Made by a program: the position numbers and the translations under genes
Notes under the pieces: model-generated
What the model was told of the DNA's origin: nothing
The model's input: only the letters and a program-made list of their open reading frames with translations
The model's database searches: none
Shown here: positions 17,414-27,616 of the stretch, in pieces
How positions within the stretch are numbered: the stretch's first letter is position 1
Layout: each line of letters starts with the position of its first letter
Source: Thalassovita litoralis
Lineage (GTDB): Bacteria > Pseudomonadota > Alphaproteobacteria > Rhodobacterales > Rhodobacteraceae
DNA: 64,000 bases
Reading direction: 5' to 3'
NCBI RefSeq assembly: GCF_900182725.1
Contig: NZ_FXTO01000001.1
Span: 372,001 to 436,000, forward strand

Positions 17414-18562
17414 ATGTCAAAACGTGATTATTACGATGTGCTTGGCACATCAAAGGGTGCCTCTGCCGACGAGATCAAGAAGGCCTATCGCAAGAAGGCC
17501 AAGGAACTGCACCCAGACCGGAACGCCGACAACCCCGATGCCGAATCCCAGTTCAAGGAAGTCAACGAAGCCTATGACTGCCTGAAAGATCCCGACAAGA
17601 AGGCCGCTTATGACCGCTACGGTCACGCAGCATTCGAAGGGGGCATGGGCGGCGGTCATCCCGGCGGTGGCTTCCGCGGCGGCCAAGGCGATTTTTCCAG
17701 CGCGTTTTCGGATGTGTTCGACGACCTGTTCGGCGACTTCATGGGCGGGCGCGGCGGCGGTGGCCGCCAACGGGCCACCCGTGGGGCAGACCTGCGGTAT
17801 AATCTGCGCGTCACGCTGGAAGAGGCATTTTCTGGCATCCAGAAAACCATCAACGTGCCAAGTTCCGTCGCCTGTACGGCCTGTGACGGGTCTGGCGCAG
17901 AAGGCGGCGGCGAACCAACAACATGCCCGACCTGTTCAGGCATGGGCAAGGTACGCGCGCAGCAGGGTTTCTTTACGGTGGAACGCACCTGTCCGACCTG
18001 TTCGGGCATGGGCCAGATCATCAAGAACCCCTGCAAGGCCTGCGGTGGTCATGGTCGCGTGCAGAAGGATCGTGCGCTTAGCGTGAACATCCCGGCAGGC
18101 GTGGAAACCGGCACCCGCATTCGCCTGTCCGGCGAGGGCGAAGCTGGGCTGCGCGGCGGTCCGTCCGGCGATCTGTACATCTTTATCGAAGTGGCCCGGC
18201 ACGAGCTGTTCGAGCGCGAAGAAACCAACCTGTTCTGCCGCGTCCCGGTCAGCATGACCACCGCAGCGCTTGGGGGGGATATCGAAGTTCCCACCATCGA
18301 CGGTGGCCGGTCGCGCGTGAAAATCCCATCCGGCAGCCAATCGGGCCGTCAGATGCGCCTGCGCGGCAAAGGGATGCCCGCCCTGCGTGGTGGTGGCAGC
18401 GGCGATATGTTCATCGAATTGGCGGTGGAAACACCCGTAAACCTGAGTTCAAAGCAGAAGGAATTGCTGCGCGAATTCGAGAAGCTGAGCGATGACAACA
18501 ACCCGGAAAGTTCCACCTTTTTCCGCAAGGTCAAAGGGTTCTGGGACAGCATGAAAAGCTGA
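17414..18562 (+). CDS. dnaJ: Co-chaperone DnaJ (Hsp40)
   Basis: A 382-residue type I Hsp40 that delivers substrates to DnaK and stimulates its ATPase. The J domain (about 3-70) has HPD at residues 33-35. A Gly/Phe-rich stretch follows (about 75-115). The zinc-binding region holds four CxxCxGxG repeats ([16 protein letters not shown] twice, CKACGGHG), then the C-terminal substrate-binding domains. The ATG follows AAAGGGGA. Expression probably depends on read-through of the dnaK terminator 24 bases upstream; I see no clear separate promoter in the 76-base gap. Confidence 0.97.
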   Translation: MSKRDYYDVLGTSKGASADEIKKAYRKKAKELHPDRNADNPDAESQFKEVNEAYDCLKDPDKKAAYDRYGHAAFEGGMGGGHPGGGFRGGQGDFSSAFSDVFDDLFGDFMGGRGGGGRQRATRGADLRYNLRVTLEEAFSGIQKTINVPSSVACTACDGSGAEGGGEPTTCPTCSGMGKVRAQQGFFTVERTCPTCSGMGQIIKNPCKACGGHGRVQKDRALSVNIPAGVETGTRIRLSGEGEAGLRGGPSGDLYIFIEVARHELFEREETNLFCRVPVSMTTAALGGDIEVPTIDGGRSRVKIPSGSQSGRQMRLRGKGMPALRGGGSGDMFIELAVETPVNLSSKQKELLREFEKLSDDNNPESSTFFRKVKGFWDSMKS

Positions 18563-18613
18563 CGCCAGACGCGCGTTAACCATTTCTAAAGCGAATCGGC
18601 GGAGCCTTGGCAC

Positions 18614-19378
18614 ATGTCACGGCTCCGCTCTTCATTTCAGGAAATGCCCACACTGTTTTCCATTGATCCCGCCCCGGACGAGGTGGCGGCGACAGATGGG
18701 CAGCAACCGTCCTATATCCGCGACCACCGGAAACGGTTGCGGGATCGGTTCATGGCGGGCGGGGCGCAGGCACTGCCGGATTACGAACTACTGGAATTGG
18801 TGTTATTCCGCGCCATTCCGCGTCGCGATGTCAAACCGCTGGCCCGCGCCCTGCTGGACAGGTTCGGGGATTTCAACGGCGTAATTTCCGCCCCCGCCGC
18901 CCGCCTGTCCGAAGTCGCGGGAATTGGCGACGCGGTGATCTGCGAATTGAAAGTGGTCGAAGCCGCAGCTCACCGTCTGGCCCGCGCCCGTGTGCTGCGG
19001 CGACACGTCATTTCCAGTTGGGATTCGCTGCTGGATTATTGCCACACGTCGATGGCACATCGGGAAACCGAACAATTCCGCATTCTGTTTCTGGATCGCA
19101 AAAACACGCTGATCGCGGACGAAGAACAGGCCCAGGGCACGGTGGATCACGTTCCCGTCTACCCGCGCGAGGTGATCAAACGGGCGCTTGAACTGAACGC
19201 ATCGGCGCTGATTCTGGTGCATAACCATCCGTCAGGCGACCCCACGCCATCCGAGTCAGACATTTCCATGACAGAACAAATCCATCTGGCGTGCCAGACG
19301 ATGAATATCACCCTGCACGATCACCTGATTATCGGTCGATCCCGCGAAATTAGTTTTCGGTCGCAGGGGCTACTCTGA
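18614..19378 (+). CDS. radC: RadC-family JAB domain protein
   Basis: A 254-residue UPF0758/RadC protein. An N-terminal helix-hairpin-helix-like part (about 35-125) includes LPDYELLELVLFRAIPRRDVKPLA and VAGIGD. The C-terminal JAB1/MPN domain has the metalloprotease-like motif HNHPSGDPTPSESD with H203, H205 and D216 as likely metal ligands. The cellular role remains unsettled; the old DNA-repair assignment is doubtful. The ATG at 18614 has GGAG nine bases before it. The last nine bases overlap the end of the convergent PstS-like/OmpA gene. It lies 51 bases after dnaJ. Confidence 0.9.
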   Translation: MSRLRSSFQEMPTLFSIDPAPDEVAATDGQQPSYIRDHRKRLRDRFMAGGAQALPDYELLELVLFRAIPRRDVKPLARALLDRFGDFNGVISAPAARLSEVAGIGDAVICELKVVEAAAHRLARARVLRRHVISSWDSLLDYCHTSMAHRETEQFRILFLDRKNTLIADEEQAQGTVDHVPVYPREVIKRALELNASALILVHNHPSGDPTPSESDISMTEQIHLACQTMNITLHDHLIIGRSREISFRSQGLL

Positions 19379-20938
19379 ATGCTGCACCCATACTTCGACC
19401 CGGCGATTCACCTGCCGCCCCCACGCGCTGTCATCGCAGGCCATCGGCATCGCTTCGCCAAAAGCATCGACATCCAGTTTCAGCCGTTCAAAGTTTGCAG
19501 TCTCAGCTGCGGCAATCACCGCCTCGCGGACGGCTTCGGCCCGCCGCTGCGCAATCGCCAGATTAGCCTTGGCCGGGCCTTCGCCATCGCTGAACCCCAC
19601 GAAAACCAACCGATGCGTATCATATTGCCCTGCCTCCAGCGACAGGGCCAGTTGTTCGACATTGGATCGCGATTGCGCATCCAACCGCGCCGACCCAACC
19701 TCGAACCGGAAGGTGGTCGTCAGGCGCTTCATTGGCATCAACACGGACGCCATGCGCTGCAAATCGTCCAGCGTCACCTCTTCGCCCGCTTGCGCAATCG
19801 CATTGGCAAAACGATTGCCCTGCACATCAATTGGCACCAGTTCCGGCGCCTGATCGGTATACCCCGCACGACGGATCACCAACTGCGCCTGCGTCCCACG
19901 CGTGAAGGTCAGGAAATCCCGCGCCAGCTTCGGCAATCGCCGTGCGGGCAGATACAGGAAAATAGGGGCGGTCAGCGGGTAATCTTCGGTTTTCACCGTC
20001 TTGCGTTCTGCGGACAGAATAAAACCGCAATTTCCGCTCAGCGGCACCGCGCGCGCATCGCCAGTTTCCGATTCGTTGGACAGGCCAATGCCAAACGGAT
20101 CGCCCTGCACCGCCGTCGCCAGATCGCGGTTATTGCGATAGGTTTTCGCCCCCGGCACCAGATTGGCCCCCACTGGCGCCAGCAACCGATCCACCGCCGC
20201 CTGCCCCAAGCCCGATTTTCCATCACGCAAATGCACAGTGATTGGCGCATCCGGCCCGCCAAGGTCGCTCCAATTGCGCAATTTTCCGGCAAAAATTCGG
20301 GACAATTGCGATGTCGTGATACTGCGCAACGGGTTGTCCTGCGCCACGATTGGCACAAACGCATCCAGCGCCAGAACTCGGCTGCGGCCCGAACCTTTCA
20401 GATCGCCCAAACCGGCCTCTTGCGCCAGTCGCGCTTCATTTTCACGGACTTCGCGCAGGGACATGACAATGTCAGCCTCGTTCGCCAAAAGATCGGCAAA
20501 GCCTTCGTCTGTATTGGTAGCGCGAACCGTGAACAGGCCCGTCACCTTACCGCTGCTACGCTGCGACAGTTCGAACCGTGTTTCGGTCATCGACAGTTCT
20601 TCGCGCCGCACCCGCAACCCCGCGCGTTGGGCAAAGGATTCGATCAGCGCGGGCAACAGAACAGCCCCGACCGAGGCTTCGCCGGAAATGGCCAGTTCTG
20701 CGACGAAATCTTCCAAATTGGGACACGCCGGACCTTCGCAGCGTACCCCAGAGCCATCCACCGTCAATTCGCCATAAATCGTATCGACGCGGTAAAATTC
20801 GCCGTCAAACCCCAACAGGGTGCCGTTGATTTCCACCTGATTGTCCGGCGAAATCAAAGTCACATCCTGCGCGTTAGCGCTGGAAATAAATCCCAAAAGA
20901 AAAAGTGCGGCGAAGATCACCGCACGGGCCGGTTTCAT
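19370..20938 (-). CDS. Exported phosphate-binding-like protein fused to OmpA domain
   Basis: A 522-residue envelope protein. A signal peptide (1-23, ending ANA) is followed by a short lead domain with two cysteines (CEGPAC), then a type 2 periplasmic binding fold resembling PstS (about 85-370: NWSDLGGPDAPITVHLRDGKSG and related). The last 120 residues form an OmpA C-terminal peptidoglycan-binding domain: FRFEVGSARLD, VFVGFSDGEGPAKANLAIAQRRAEAV and NRRVEVWV. So a solute-binding domain appears to be anchored to peptidoglycan. The ligand is unknown, and no pst transporter gene is near. It follows the 334-residue gene by 26 bases, probably in one transcript. Confidence 0.8.
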   Translation of the reverse strand: MKPARAVIFAALFLLGFISSANAQDVTLISPDNQVEINGTLLGFDGEFYRVDTIYGELTVDGSGVRCEGPACPNLEDFVAELAISGEASVGAVLLPALIESFAQRAGLRVRREELSMTETRFELSQRSSGKVTGLFTVRATNTDEGFADLLANEADIVMSLREVRENEARLAQEAGLGDLKGSGRSRVLALDAFVPIVAQDNPLRSITTSQLSRIFAGKLRNWSDLGGPDAPITVHLRDGKSGLGQAAVDRLLAPVGANLVPGAKTYRNNRDLATAVQGDPFGIGLSNESETGDARAVPLSGNCGFILSAERKTVKTEDYPLTAPIFLYLPARRLPKLARDFLTFTRGTQAQLVIRRAGYTDQAPELVPIDVQGNRFANAIAQAGEEVTLDDLQRMASVLMPMKRLTTTFRFEVGSARLDAQSRSNVEQLALSLEAGQYDTHRLVFVGFSDGEGPAKANLAIAQRRAEAVREAVIAAAETANFERLKLDVDAFGEAMPMACDDSAWGRQVNRRVEVWVQHSE

Positions 20939-20964
20939 GAAATATATCCTGACCTGTCATCAAA

Positions 20965-21969
20965 TCACTTGGATGCGATTTTCAGGTCTTCCAGCACGTT
21001 TTTCAACACAAGAAACTCTCCAACAGCGTCACAATCGGGCATGGAAAGCTGTAATTCTTGCACATGTGGCTGCCCTGCTTCGGAAACCTGCATGGACTGC
21101 GCGCTGATGTCGCGGCCGCAATTGGCTGTCGTCACTTCGGCGTCAATTTCCAACCGAATGTCACCGCTGCGCGATGCTGTACCAGACGGGAAGGTATAGA
21201 CCTGCGCCTGTAGGCTTTCGGACAGATCAGGATCGCCCATTTGGGTCATAAAACCGCCTTCGCCCCGCACCGTTTTTTCCAGTGAACCAATCTGTTCCGC
21301 CCAGATGTGCCCATCTTCGCCAAAGCCTGCACCAAATTCCAGCGCGTGCAGATTGATCCCGGCATCCCCCTGCCATTGCACCACCGCCCGATCATAGAAT
21401 TGCAACGATGGCACATCGACAATTGCGGTTGCGCCTTTGCCACGCCCCAGATCGGCAATGAACACCGCCTTTTCCGTCAGCGCGGGCATGGTCACGAATA
21501 ATTCGCCCCGTGCGTCAGTGACTTCGGAAATCATCACCCCGTTATGGTGCAACGTGACCCGCGTATCGGGCAGGCAACTGGCATGTAGTTCGATATTCAC
21601 CATCGCGGCCACGCTGACCTGCGCCGTCATATCAACCGCGCAATCGAAGCCGCCTTTTGACGGAACGGCTTCAGGGACGCGAATTTCCTGCTCTGTCACA
21701 GCGGCACGGGTCGCGCCATGTGCAGGCATGTTCAATTCCTGAAAAATATCCGCGGGAATTTCCGGCAAGGGAGAGGCGGTGAATTCAAGCTTGGCCAATC
21801 CCATATCCTGTGCCGCAGACCCCGCCGGGATTTCCGCCACCTGAATAGGCGCTGGTTTCACGTGGCGCGACATGGTGGGCGCACTGTTTTCCATGAAATA
21901 GCCCGAGCCAAGCGCAAGACCGACGGTGCCTACCATCAATGCGATACTGGATGCTCTTTTGCTGATCAT
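20965..21969 (-). CDS. Conserved exported protein of unknown function beside secA
   Basis: A 334-residue protein I do not recognise. An N-terminal hydrophobic segment (about 9-25, SIALMVGTVGLALGSGYF) looks like a signal anchor. The rest is likely periplasmic, with a proline-rich linker (to about residue 100) and a beta-rich region with an Ig-like stretch (VNIELHASCLPDTRVTLHHNG). Three or four cysteines (CAVD, SCLP, NCGRD, PDCDA) could form disulfides. The neighbouring PstS-like/OmpA gene downstream on the same strand suggests a shared envelope role. It ends 115 bases after secA on the same strand. Similar genes in relatives are sometimes labelled translocase, probably only from position. Confidence 0.65.
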   Translation of the reverse strand: MISKRASSIALMVGTVGLALGSGYFMENSAPTMSRHVKPAPIQVAEIPAGSAAQDMGLAKLEFTASPLPEIPADIFQELNMPAHGATRAAVTEQEIRVPEAVPSKGGFDCAVDMTAQVSVAAMVNIELHASCLPDTRVTLHHNGVMISEVTDARGELFVTMPALTEKAVFIADLGRGKGATAIVDVPSLQFYDRAVVQWQGDAGINLHALEFGAGFGEDGHIWAEQIGSLEKTVRGEGGFMTQMGDPDLSESLQAQVYTFPSGTASRSGDIRLEIDAEVTTANCGRDISAQSMQVSEAGQPHVQELQLSMPDCDAVGEFLVLKNVLEDLKIASK

Positions 21970-22084
21970 GATTGCCTCCGACCCGTTCAGGTTACAGGCA
22001 ATCTGTCAGTCAAACATGGCGCACTTGTGGCGCATCAGGGGAACCATTCGGACCATTCTGCGCCCGAATAGGTTCCCCGTCAGA

Positions 22085-24772
22085 TCAGGCCAGACGACCG
22101 TGGCAGTGTTTGAACTTCTTACCAGACCCGCAGGGGCAGGCCTCGTTCCGGGCAGGATTACCCCAGGTCGAGGGATCGTTTTCGTCGAACCCTTCCTTGG
22201 CTTCGCCTTGCGGGGCTTCGGGGGCGGCAGCCTGCTGAACCGCAGCTTGTTGGGCCGCCATCTGGGCGATCATCTGCTGTTGTTCTTCGTCCGTCAGCGG
22301 ACGGATCTGGCCCAGCTTCTGACTGACATCCTCGCGCAGGCTGTTCAGCATGTTTTCAAACAGTTGGAACGCTTCGGTTTTGTATTCGTTCAGCGGATCG
22401 CGCTGCGCATAGCCACGGAACCCAACGACAGACCGCAGGTGTTCCAGCGTCAGCAAATGTTCCCGCCATTTTGCATCAATCGTCTGAAGCAAAAGCTGCT
22501 TTTCGATCATCCGCATGTTTTCCGCGCCAAAAGCTTCGGCCTTTTCGGTCATCTGCTCGTCCGCGGCATCGGCAATGCGTTCGATGATTTCTTCACCGTC
22601 CACACCTTCTTCGGCGGCCCAGTCGATCACCGGCACATCCAGATTCAGCTTTTCCAACAGCGCAGCATAAAGCCCCTGCACGTTCCACTGATCGGCATAG
22701 CTTTTTGGTGGCATGAATTCGTCCACCAGATCGCCAATGACCTCGTGCCGCATATCGCCAATGATTTCGGACAAATCAGCGGCTTCCATGATTTCCAAGC
22801 GCTGCTTGAAGATCACCTTGCGCTGTTCGTTCATCACATCGTCGAATTTCAGCAGGTGTTTCCGAATGTCAAAGTTGCGGCCTTCTACCTTACCTTGGGC
22901 GCGTTCCAGCGATTTGTTGACCCACGGGTGAACGATGGCTTCGCCTTCTTTCATACCCAAGGTCGACAGCACCTTGTCCAGCTTTTCGGACCCGAAAATG
23001 CGCATCAGGTCATCTTCCAGCGACAAGAAGAAAGACGAACGCCCCGGATCGCCCTGACGGCCCGAACGGCCCCGAAGCTGGTTATCAATCCGGCGCGATT
23101 CATGGCGTTCGGTCGCCAGAACGAACAGGCCGCCAGCGGCTTTGACCGCTTCTTCATCGGCTTTGTGCTGTTCGTCGATGTCGGCGCGAATCTGGTCGGG
23201 GTGGGTTTCAGGGTTCGCGGCGATGGCTTCCATCACCTTGAATTCCACATTGCCGCCCAGTTTGATGTCCGTCCCACGGCCCGCCATATTGGTGGCGATG
23301 GTCACGGCCCCCAGCTTCCCGGCATCGGCCACGATCTGCGCTTCTTGCTCGTGCTGGCGGGCATTCAGAACATTGTGCTTCACCCCAGCCTGCGTCAGCA
23401 GATGGCTAAGGAATTCAGATTTTTCGATCGAGGTTGTCCCCACCAGAATCGGCTGCCCTTTGGCATTCGCTTCCTTGATGGTTTCAACAATCGCCTCGTA
23501 TTTTTCTTTTGCAGTGCGATACACGGCGTCATCGTCATCAACCCGTGCAATCGGGCGGTTGGTCGGCACTTCGACCACACCCAAGCTGTAGATTTCCTGA
23601 AATTCGTCCGCTTCGGTCGCGGCGGTGCCGGTCATGCCGCCCAGTTTTTCGTACAGGCGGAAATAGTTCTGGAACGTCACCTGCGCCAGCGTCACGTTTT
23701 CCGGCTGGATGTTGCAACCTTCTTTGGCCTCGATCGCCTGATGCAGACCGTCGGACAGACGGCGGCCCGCCATCATCCGGCCCGTAAATTCATCAATCAG
23801 CACGATTTCGCCATCGCGGACGATGTAATCCTTGTCGCGGGTGAACAGCTTATGCGCGCGCAAGCCCTGATTGACATGGTGAACGATGGTGGTGCTTTCC
23901 GGGTCATACAGCGTCTGGCCTTCGGGCAGCAGGTCCATTTCGTGCAGGCGCTGTTCCAGAAATTCGTTCCCTTCGTCGGTATAGGTCACGTTCCGGGTTT
24001 TTTCGTCCAGCGCATAATGCGACTCGGTCAGTTCGGGGATCAGCTTGTCCAGCGCCACATACAGTTCGGAACGGTCCTGTGCCGGGCCGGAAATGATCAG
24101 CGGGGTTCGCGCTTCGTCAATCAGGATCGAGTCAACCTCGTCCACGATTGCGTAATGGTGTCCGCGCTGGTTCATGTCGGACAGTTCCATTTTCATGTTA
24201 TCACGCAGATAATCGAAGCCCAGTTCGTTGTTCGTGGCATAGGTCACATCACAGCGATAAGCCTGTTTCTTTTCAGGTTCGGGTTGCTGCGGATAGACAA
24301 CGCCGGTGGTCATGCCCAAGGCGGCGTAAACTTTGCTCATCCATTCGGCGTCACGGCGGGCCAGATAATCGTTCACGGTAACGATATGCACGCCCTTGCC
24401 GGTCAATGCGTTCAGATAGGCGGGGAACGTGGCCACCAGCGTTTTACCTTCGCCGGTTTTCATTTCCGCAATGTTGCCCTGATGCAGGAAGATGCCGCCC
24501 ATAAGCTGCGTATCAAACGCCCGCAGCCCCAGCGCCCGTTTCGCGGCCTCGCGGCAGTTGGCGAATGCTTCGGGCAAAAGCGCATCCAGATTTTCGCCAT
24601 CGGCCACGCGTTTTCTGAATTCTTCGGTCTTGGCGATCAGGCCGTCATCGGAAAGCTGTTCAAATTGCGGTTCCAGTGCGTTGATCTTTTCCACCAACGG
24701 GCGCGTCGCCTTTACCTTGCGGTCGTTCGGCGTTCCGAAGACCTTCTTGGCGATAGTTCCCAAACCCAGCAT
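22085..24772 (-). CDS. secA: Preprotein translocase ATPase SecA
   Basis: The motor that pushes preproteins through SecYEG. With the start at 24772 the product has 895 residues and begins [13 protein letters not shown], as in relatives; an in-frame ATG at 24808 would add 12. Walker A is in [11 protein letters not shown] (GEGKT about 107-111), and the DEAD-like box is [14 protein letters not shown]. The C-terminal SecB/zinc domain [13 protein letters not shown] has ligands C879, C881, C890 and H891. A Q/A-rich linker precedes it. It is divergent from ppiC, which encodes one of its likely export substrates. Confidence 0.98.
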   Translation of the reverse strand: MLGLGTIAKKVFGTPNDRKVKATRPLVEKINALEPQFEQLSDDGLIAKTEEFRKRVADGENLDALLPEAFANCREAAKRALGLRAFDTQLMGGIFLHQGNIAEMKTGEGKTLVATFPAYLNALTGKGVHIVTVNDYLARRDAEWMSKVYAALGMTTGVVYPQQPEPEKKQAYRCDVTYATNNELGFDYLRDNMKMELSDMNQRGHHYAIVDEVDSILIDEARTPLIISGPAQDRSELYVALDKLIPELTESHYALDEKTRNVTYTDEGNEFLEQRLHEMDLLPEGQTLYDPESTTIVHHVNQGLRAHKLFTRDKDYIVRDGEIVLIDEFTGRMMAGRRLSDGLHQAIEAKEGCNIQPENVTLAQVTFQNYFRLYEKLGGMTGTAATEADEFQEIYSLGVVEVPTNRPIARVDDDDAVYRTAKEKYEAIVETIKEANAKGQPILVGTTSIEKSEFLSHLLTQAGVKHNVLNARQHEQEAQIVADAGKLGAVTIATNMAGRGTDIKLGGNVEFKVMEAIAANPETHPDQIRADIDEQHKADEEAVKAAGGLFVLATERHESRRIDNQLRGRSGRQGDPGRSSFFLSLEDDLMRIFGSEKLDKVLSTLGMKEGEAIVHPWVNKSLERAQGKVEGRNFDIRKHLLKFDDVMNEQRKVIFKQRLEIMEAADLSEIIGDMRHEVIGDLVDEFMPPKSYADQWNVQGLYAALLEKLNLDVPVIDWAAEEGVDGEEIIERIADAADEQMTEKAEAFGAENMRMIEKQLLLQTIDAKWREHLLTLEHLRSVVGFRGYAQRDPLNEYKTEAFQLFENMLNSLREDVSQKLGQIRPLTDEEQQQMIAQMAAQQAAVQQAAAPEAPQGEAKEGFDENDPSTWGNPARNEACPCGSGKKFKHCHGRLA

Positions 24773-24881
24773 ATTTTTTCCGATCCGGTCGTTGACATCA
24801 TCGTGCATGGCATCTGCTTGCCCGCCGAAACCACAGCGCCTACAACGTCATGGAAACCTAGCACTCCAGAGGCCTCAAGGC

Positions 24882-24910
24882 GATGTAAGGGGCGGCTGGT
24901 GCAGTGTCAA
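24882..24910 (-). promoter_or_regulatory. Candidate promoter of secA
   Basis: On the minus strand there is a perfect TTGACA (24905-24910), a 17-base spacer and TACATC (24882-24887, three of six -10 matches). The start would lie about 100 bases before the secA ATG. The -10 is weak, so the call is tentative. Confidence 0.35.
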
Positions 24911-24949
24911 CGTTGGCGCCCTTGGCGCAGCAAGCAAAGGACAAAACTT

Positions 24950-25804
24950 ATGTCAAAACGTCTCACTTTTCTGTATGGCGCGGCTCTTTCCCTGTGTCTG
25001 TCGCTGCCCGCTATCGCAGATGAGACCCCCAACGCCGATACCGTTGTGGCCACCGTCAACGGTACAAACATCACGCTGGGCCACATGATCCTTGTGCAAC
25101 AGAACCTGCCGCAACAGTATCAGACCCTGCCGCCTGAAATGTTGTTCACCGGCATTCTGGACCAGATCATTCAGCAAACCCTACTGATGCAAGCCGGGCC
25201 ACAGGAAGATTCCGCACTGGTGCGCCTGTCGCTGGAAAACGAACGCCGCGCCTTGAAAGCGGGCGAAGTGTTGCAGCTTGCCGCCGATGCCGCCGTGACC
25301 GAAGAGGCCGTGAAAGCCGCCTTTGACGCGAAATACGCCGATGTCAGCGCAGGCAAGGAATATAACGCCTCGCATATTCTGGTGGAAACCGAGGATGAGG
25401 CGAAAGCCCTGATCGAAGAACTGAAGAACGGTGCCGATTTCGCGGAACTGGCCAAGGCAAAATCCACCGGCCCGTCCGGTCCGAACGGCGGTGAACTGGG
25501 ATGGTTCGGCGCGGGTCAGATGGTAAAGCCCTTTGAAGATGCCGTAATGGCGATGGAGGTCGGCGCAGTTTCCGAACCTGTGCAAACTCAATTCGGCTGG
25601 CATGTGATCAAGCTGAACGAAAGCCGCGACAAGGCCGCCCCGACGCTGGACGAAGTGCGCGCCGACATAGAAGCCGAAGTAGAACGCGATGCCATCACCG
25701 TTCGGATCGAGGAACTGACTGCAAACGCCAAGATTGATAAAGCTGGCGCAGAAGGCCTGGACCCGGCATTGATCAAGAATATCGACATCCTTCTGGAGAA
25801 CTGA
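24950..25804 (+). CDS. Periplasmic parvulin-type peptidyl-prolyl isomerase
   Basis: A 284-residue exported foldase. The signal peptide covers residues 1-23 (ending AIA). An N-terminal chaperone-like helix region (about 30-125) precedes a PpiC/parvulin domain (about 128-225) with the hallmarks ASHILVETEDEAKALIEELKNGADFAELAKAKSTGPSGPNGGELGWF, seen as separate short motifs, and FGWHVIKL. It is related to SurA and PrsA. It likely assists the folding of outer-membrane or periplasmic proteins. The ATG follows AAAGG by nine bases. The argJ ATG is two bases after its stop, so the two are probably cotranscribed. Confidence 0.9.
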   Translation: MSKRLTFLYGAALSLCLSLPAIADETPNADTVVATVNGTNITLGHMILVQQNLPQQYQTLPPEMLFTGILDQIIQQTLLMQAGPQEDSALVRLSLENERRALKAGEVLQLAADAAVTEEAVKAAFDAKYADVSAGKEYNASHILVETEDEAKALIEELKNGADFAELAKAKSTGPSGPNGGELGWFGAGQMVKPFEDAVMAMEVGAVSEPVQTQFGWHVIKLNESRDKAAPTLDEVRADIEAEVERDAITVRIEELTANAKIDKAGAEGLDPALIKNIDILLEN

Positions 25805-25806
25805 TC

Positions 25807-27033
25807 ATGGGCAAATCCCTTGCCGTTTCGCCTTTGGCCCCTGCGGCCTTTCCTGATCTTCCGGTGATTGAGGGCGTGCAATTCGCCGCCACGCAGGCCG
25901 GTGTCCGATATGCCGGGCGCACCGATGTGATGCTGGCTCTGCTGAGTGCTGGAACTGCAATGGCCGGGGTGTTCACCCGGTCGGCAACCCGGTCAGCCGC
26001 GGTTCTGGATTGTCAGGACAAAATCGGCCAAGCCGCCGATGGCCCTGCCGCGATCATCGTGAATTCGGGCAATTCCAATGCCTTTACCGGCAAAAACGGC
26101 GCTGAATCGGTTCATGCCATCACCGCAGCCGTGGCCCAAACGCTGGAGATTGAGGAAAACCGTGTGTTTTCATCCTCGACCGGGGTAATCGGTGAACCGC
26201 TGCCGCATGACCGGATCACCGCCAAACTGGCAGAGCTGAAAACCAACCTGCACGCGGATGGCATCGAAGAAGCCGCCCGCGCCATCATGACCACGGACAC
26301 CTTTGCCAAAGGGTCCAGTGCCGAAATTCAGGTGGACGGGAAAACGGTGAAAATCGCCGGGATCGCCAAAGGTTCGGGCATGATCGCGCCCGATATGGCG
26401 ACGATGCTGGTCTATATCTTTACCGATGCGCAGGCGGATCAGGCGAAGCTTCAAAAACTGCTGAGCAAGCTGACCGATGTGACCTTTAACAGCATCACGG
26501 TGGACAGCGACACGTCGACCTCGGACACCTTGCTGCTGGCAGCCACGGGTGCATCCGGGGCCAATGTTGATGGCAATACCGAATTTGAACACGCCCTGCA
26601 TGGCGTCATGCTGGATCTGGCGCATCAGGTAGTACGCGACGGCGAAGGCGCGACCAAATTCGTCGAAGTAAACGTGACTGGCGCGGCCAATGACGCAGAC
26701 GCCCGCACACATGCGATGGCGATTGCCAATTCCCCCCTGATCAAGACCGCCATTGCAGGCGAAGATCCCAACTGGGGCCGGGTTGTCATGGCGATTGGCA
26801 AATCCGGGGCAGCCGCGGATCGTGACCTGCTGAGCATCAGCTTTGGCGATATTCTGGTGGCCGAAAAAGGCTGGGTTTCCCCCACCTACAAGGAAGAGCA
26901 GGGCGCGGCCTATATGAAAGGCCAATATCTGACCATCAACGTTGATATTGGTTTGGGCGATGGCGCATCCACAGTTTGGACCTGCGACCTGACCCACGGC
27001 TATATCGCAATCAACGCTGACTATCGGTCCTAA
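25807..27033 (+). CDS. argJ: Bifunctional ornithine acetyltransferase/N-acetylglutamate synthase
   Basis: ArgJ transfers acetyl from N-acetylornithine to glutamate in the cyclic arginine pathway, and the bifunctional form can also use acetyl-CoA. The 408-residue precursor cleaves itself into two chains. The cleavage site and catalytic threonine are seen in KGSGMIAPDMATML, between A198 and T199. The glycine-rich NSGNSNAFTG segment (86-95) and the C-terminal DYRS are family-typical. Whether the enzyme is mono- or bifunctional cannot be decided from sequence. It is flanked by ppiC (two bases) and mutT (ten bases) in one apparent operon; argG is at 49736. Confidence 0.95.
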   Translation: MGKSLAVSPLAPAAFPDLPVIEGVQFAATQAGVRYAGRTDVMLALLSAGTAMAGVFTRSATRSAAVLDCQDKIGQAADGPAAIIVNSGNSNAFTGKNGAESVHAITAAVAQTLEIEENRVFSSSTGVIGEPLPHDRITAKLAELKTNLHADGIEEAARAIMTTDTFAKGSSAEIQVDGKTVKIAGIAKGSGMIAPDMATMLVYIFTDAQADQAKLQKLLSKLTDVTFNSITVDSDTSTSDTLLLAATGASGANVDGNTEFEHALHGVMLDLAHQVVRDGEGATKFVEVNVTGAANDADARTHAMAIANSPLIKTAIAGEDPNWGRVVMAIGKSGAAADRDLLSISFGDILVAEKGWVSPTYKEEQGAAYMKGQYLTINVDIGLGDGASTVWTCDLTHGYIAINADYRS

Positions 27034-27043
27034 GGAGCAGCAC

Positions 27044-27442
27044 ATGAAAATGGTACTCGTATCAGCCGTGGCGTTGATCGACGTGGATGGGCGGGTGCTG
27101 TTGGCCCAACGCCCCGCTGGCAAATCACTGGCGGGGCTTTGGGAATTTCCGGGCGGCAAGGTTGAACCGGGGGAAACCCCGGAACACGCCCTGATCCGGG
27201 AATTGCAAGAAGAACTCGGCATCAACACATGGTCAAGCTGTCTGGCGCCGCTCAGCTTTGCCTCGCACAGCTATGACGATTTCCACCTGTTGATGCCGCT
27301 GTTCGCCTGCCGCAAATGGGAAGGAATCCCAGCCCCCCGCGAAGGCCAAACCCTGAAATGGGTACATGCGCGGGATTTATCAAGCTACCCGATGCCGCCC
27401 GCTGACATTCCATTAATCCCCATATTAAGGGAACTGCTCTGA
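27044..27442 (+). CDS. mutT: 8-oxo-dGTP diphosphatase MutT
   Basis: A 132-residue Nudix hydrolase that removes 8-oxo-dGTP from the nucleotide pool. The Nudix box runs from G38 to I60 (GX5EX7REXXEEXG), with E53, E56 and E57 as metal ligands, preceded by AGLWEFPGG, which is typical of MutT. LIDVDGRVLLAQRP near the start matches the MutT family more than other Nudix groups. GGAG lies upstream of the ATG. It is ten bases after argJ, and no gene follows for 174 bases. Confidence 0.9.
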   Translation: MKMVLVSAVALIDVDGRVLLAQRPAGKSLAGLWEFPGGKVEPGETPEHALIRELQEELGINTWSSCLAPLSFASHSYDDFHLLMPLFACRKWEGIPAPREGQTLKWVHARDLSSYPMPPADIPLIPILRELL

Positions 27443-27557
27443 CCAAAAGCCTAAATATTGGTCAAATGTGAAAAACTTCTGATACCGACACCATCTTTGG
27501 TTTTTTTGTCATATCATTGGTATATTTTCCGTGTCAGATTTCATTTTTTTGTAGGTT

Positions 27558-27586
27558 TTGTTAACCGCGCTACGCTAAACTTTAAG
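27558..27586 (+). promoter_or_regulatory. Candidate promoter of the 45-residue gene
   Basis: TTGTTA (27558-27563), a 17-base spacer and TTTAAG (27581-27586), each matching four of six consensus positions. It lies in an AT-rich stretch (27443-27600) unlike the surrounding GC-rich genes. It would give a leader of about 24 bases, which just includes the strong ribosome site. Confidence 0.35.
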
Positions 27587-27616
27587 CATGTCAACATCGC
27601 TTGGGGAGGATTTGAC

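Noticed and set aside
22085-24808. A very long plus-strand open frame opposite secA, running into ppiC
   Set aside because: It is the shadow of the secA codons on the opposite strand. No start signal or family match supports it; ppiC begins at 24950 with its own ribosome site.
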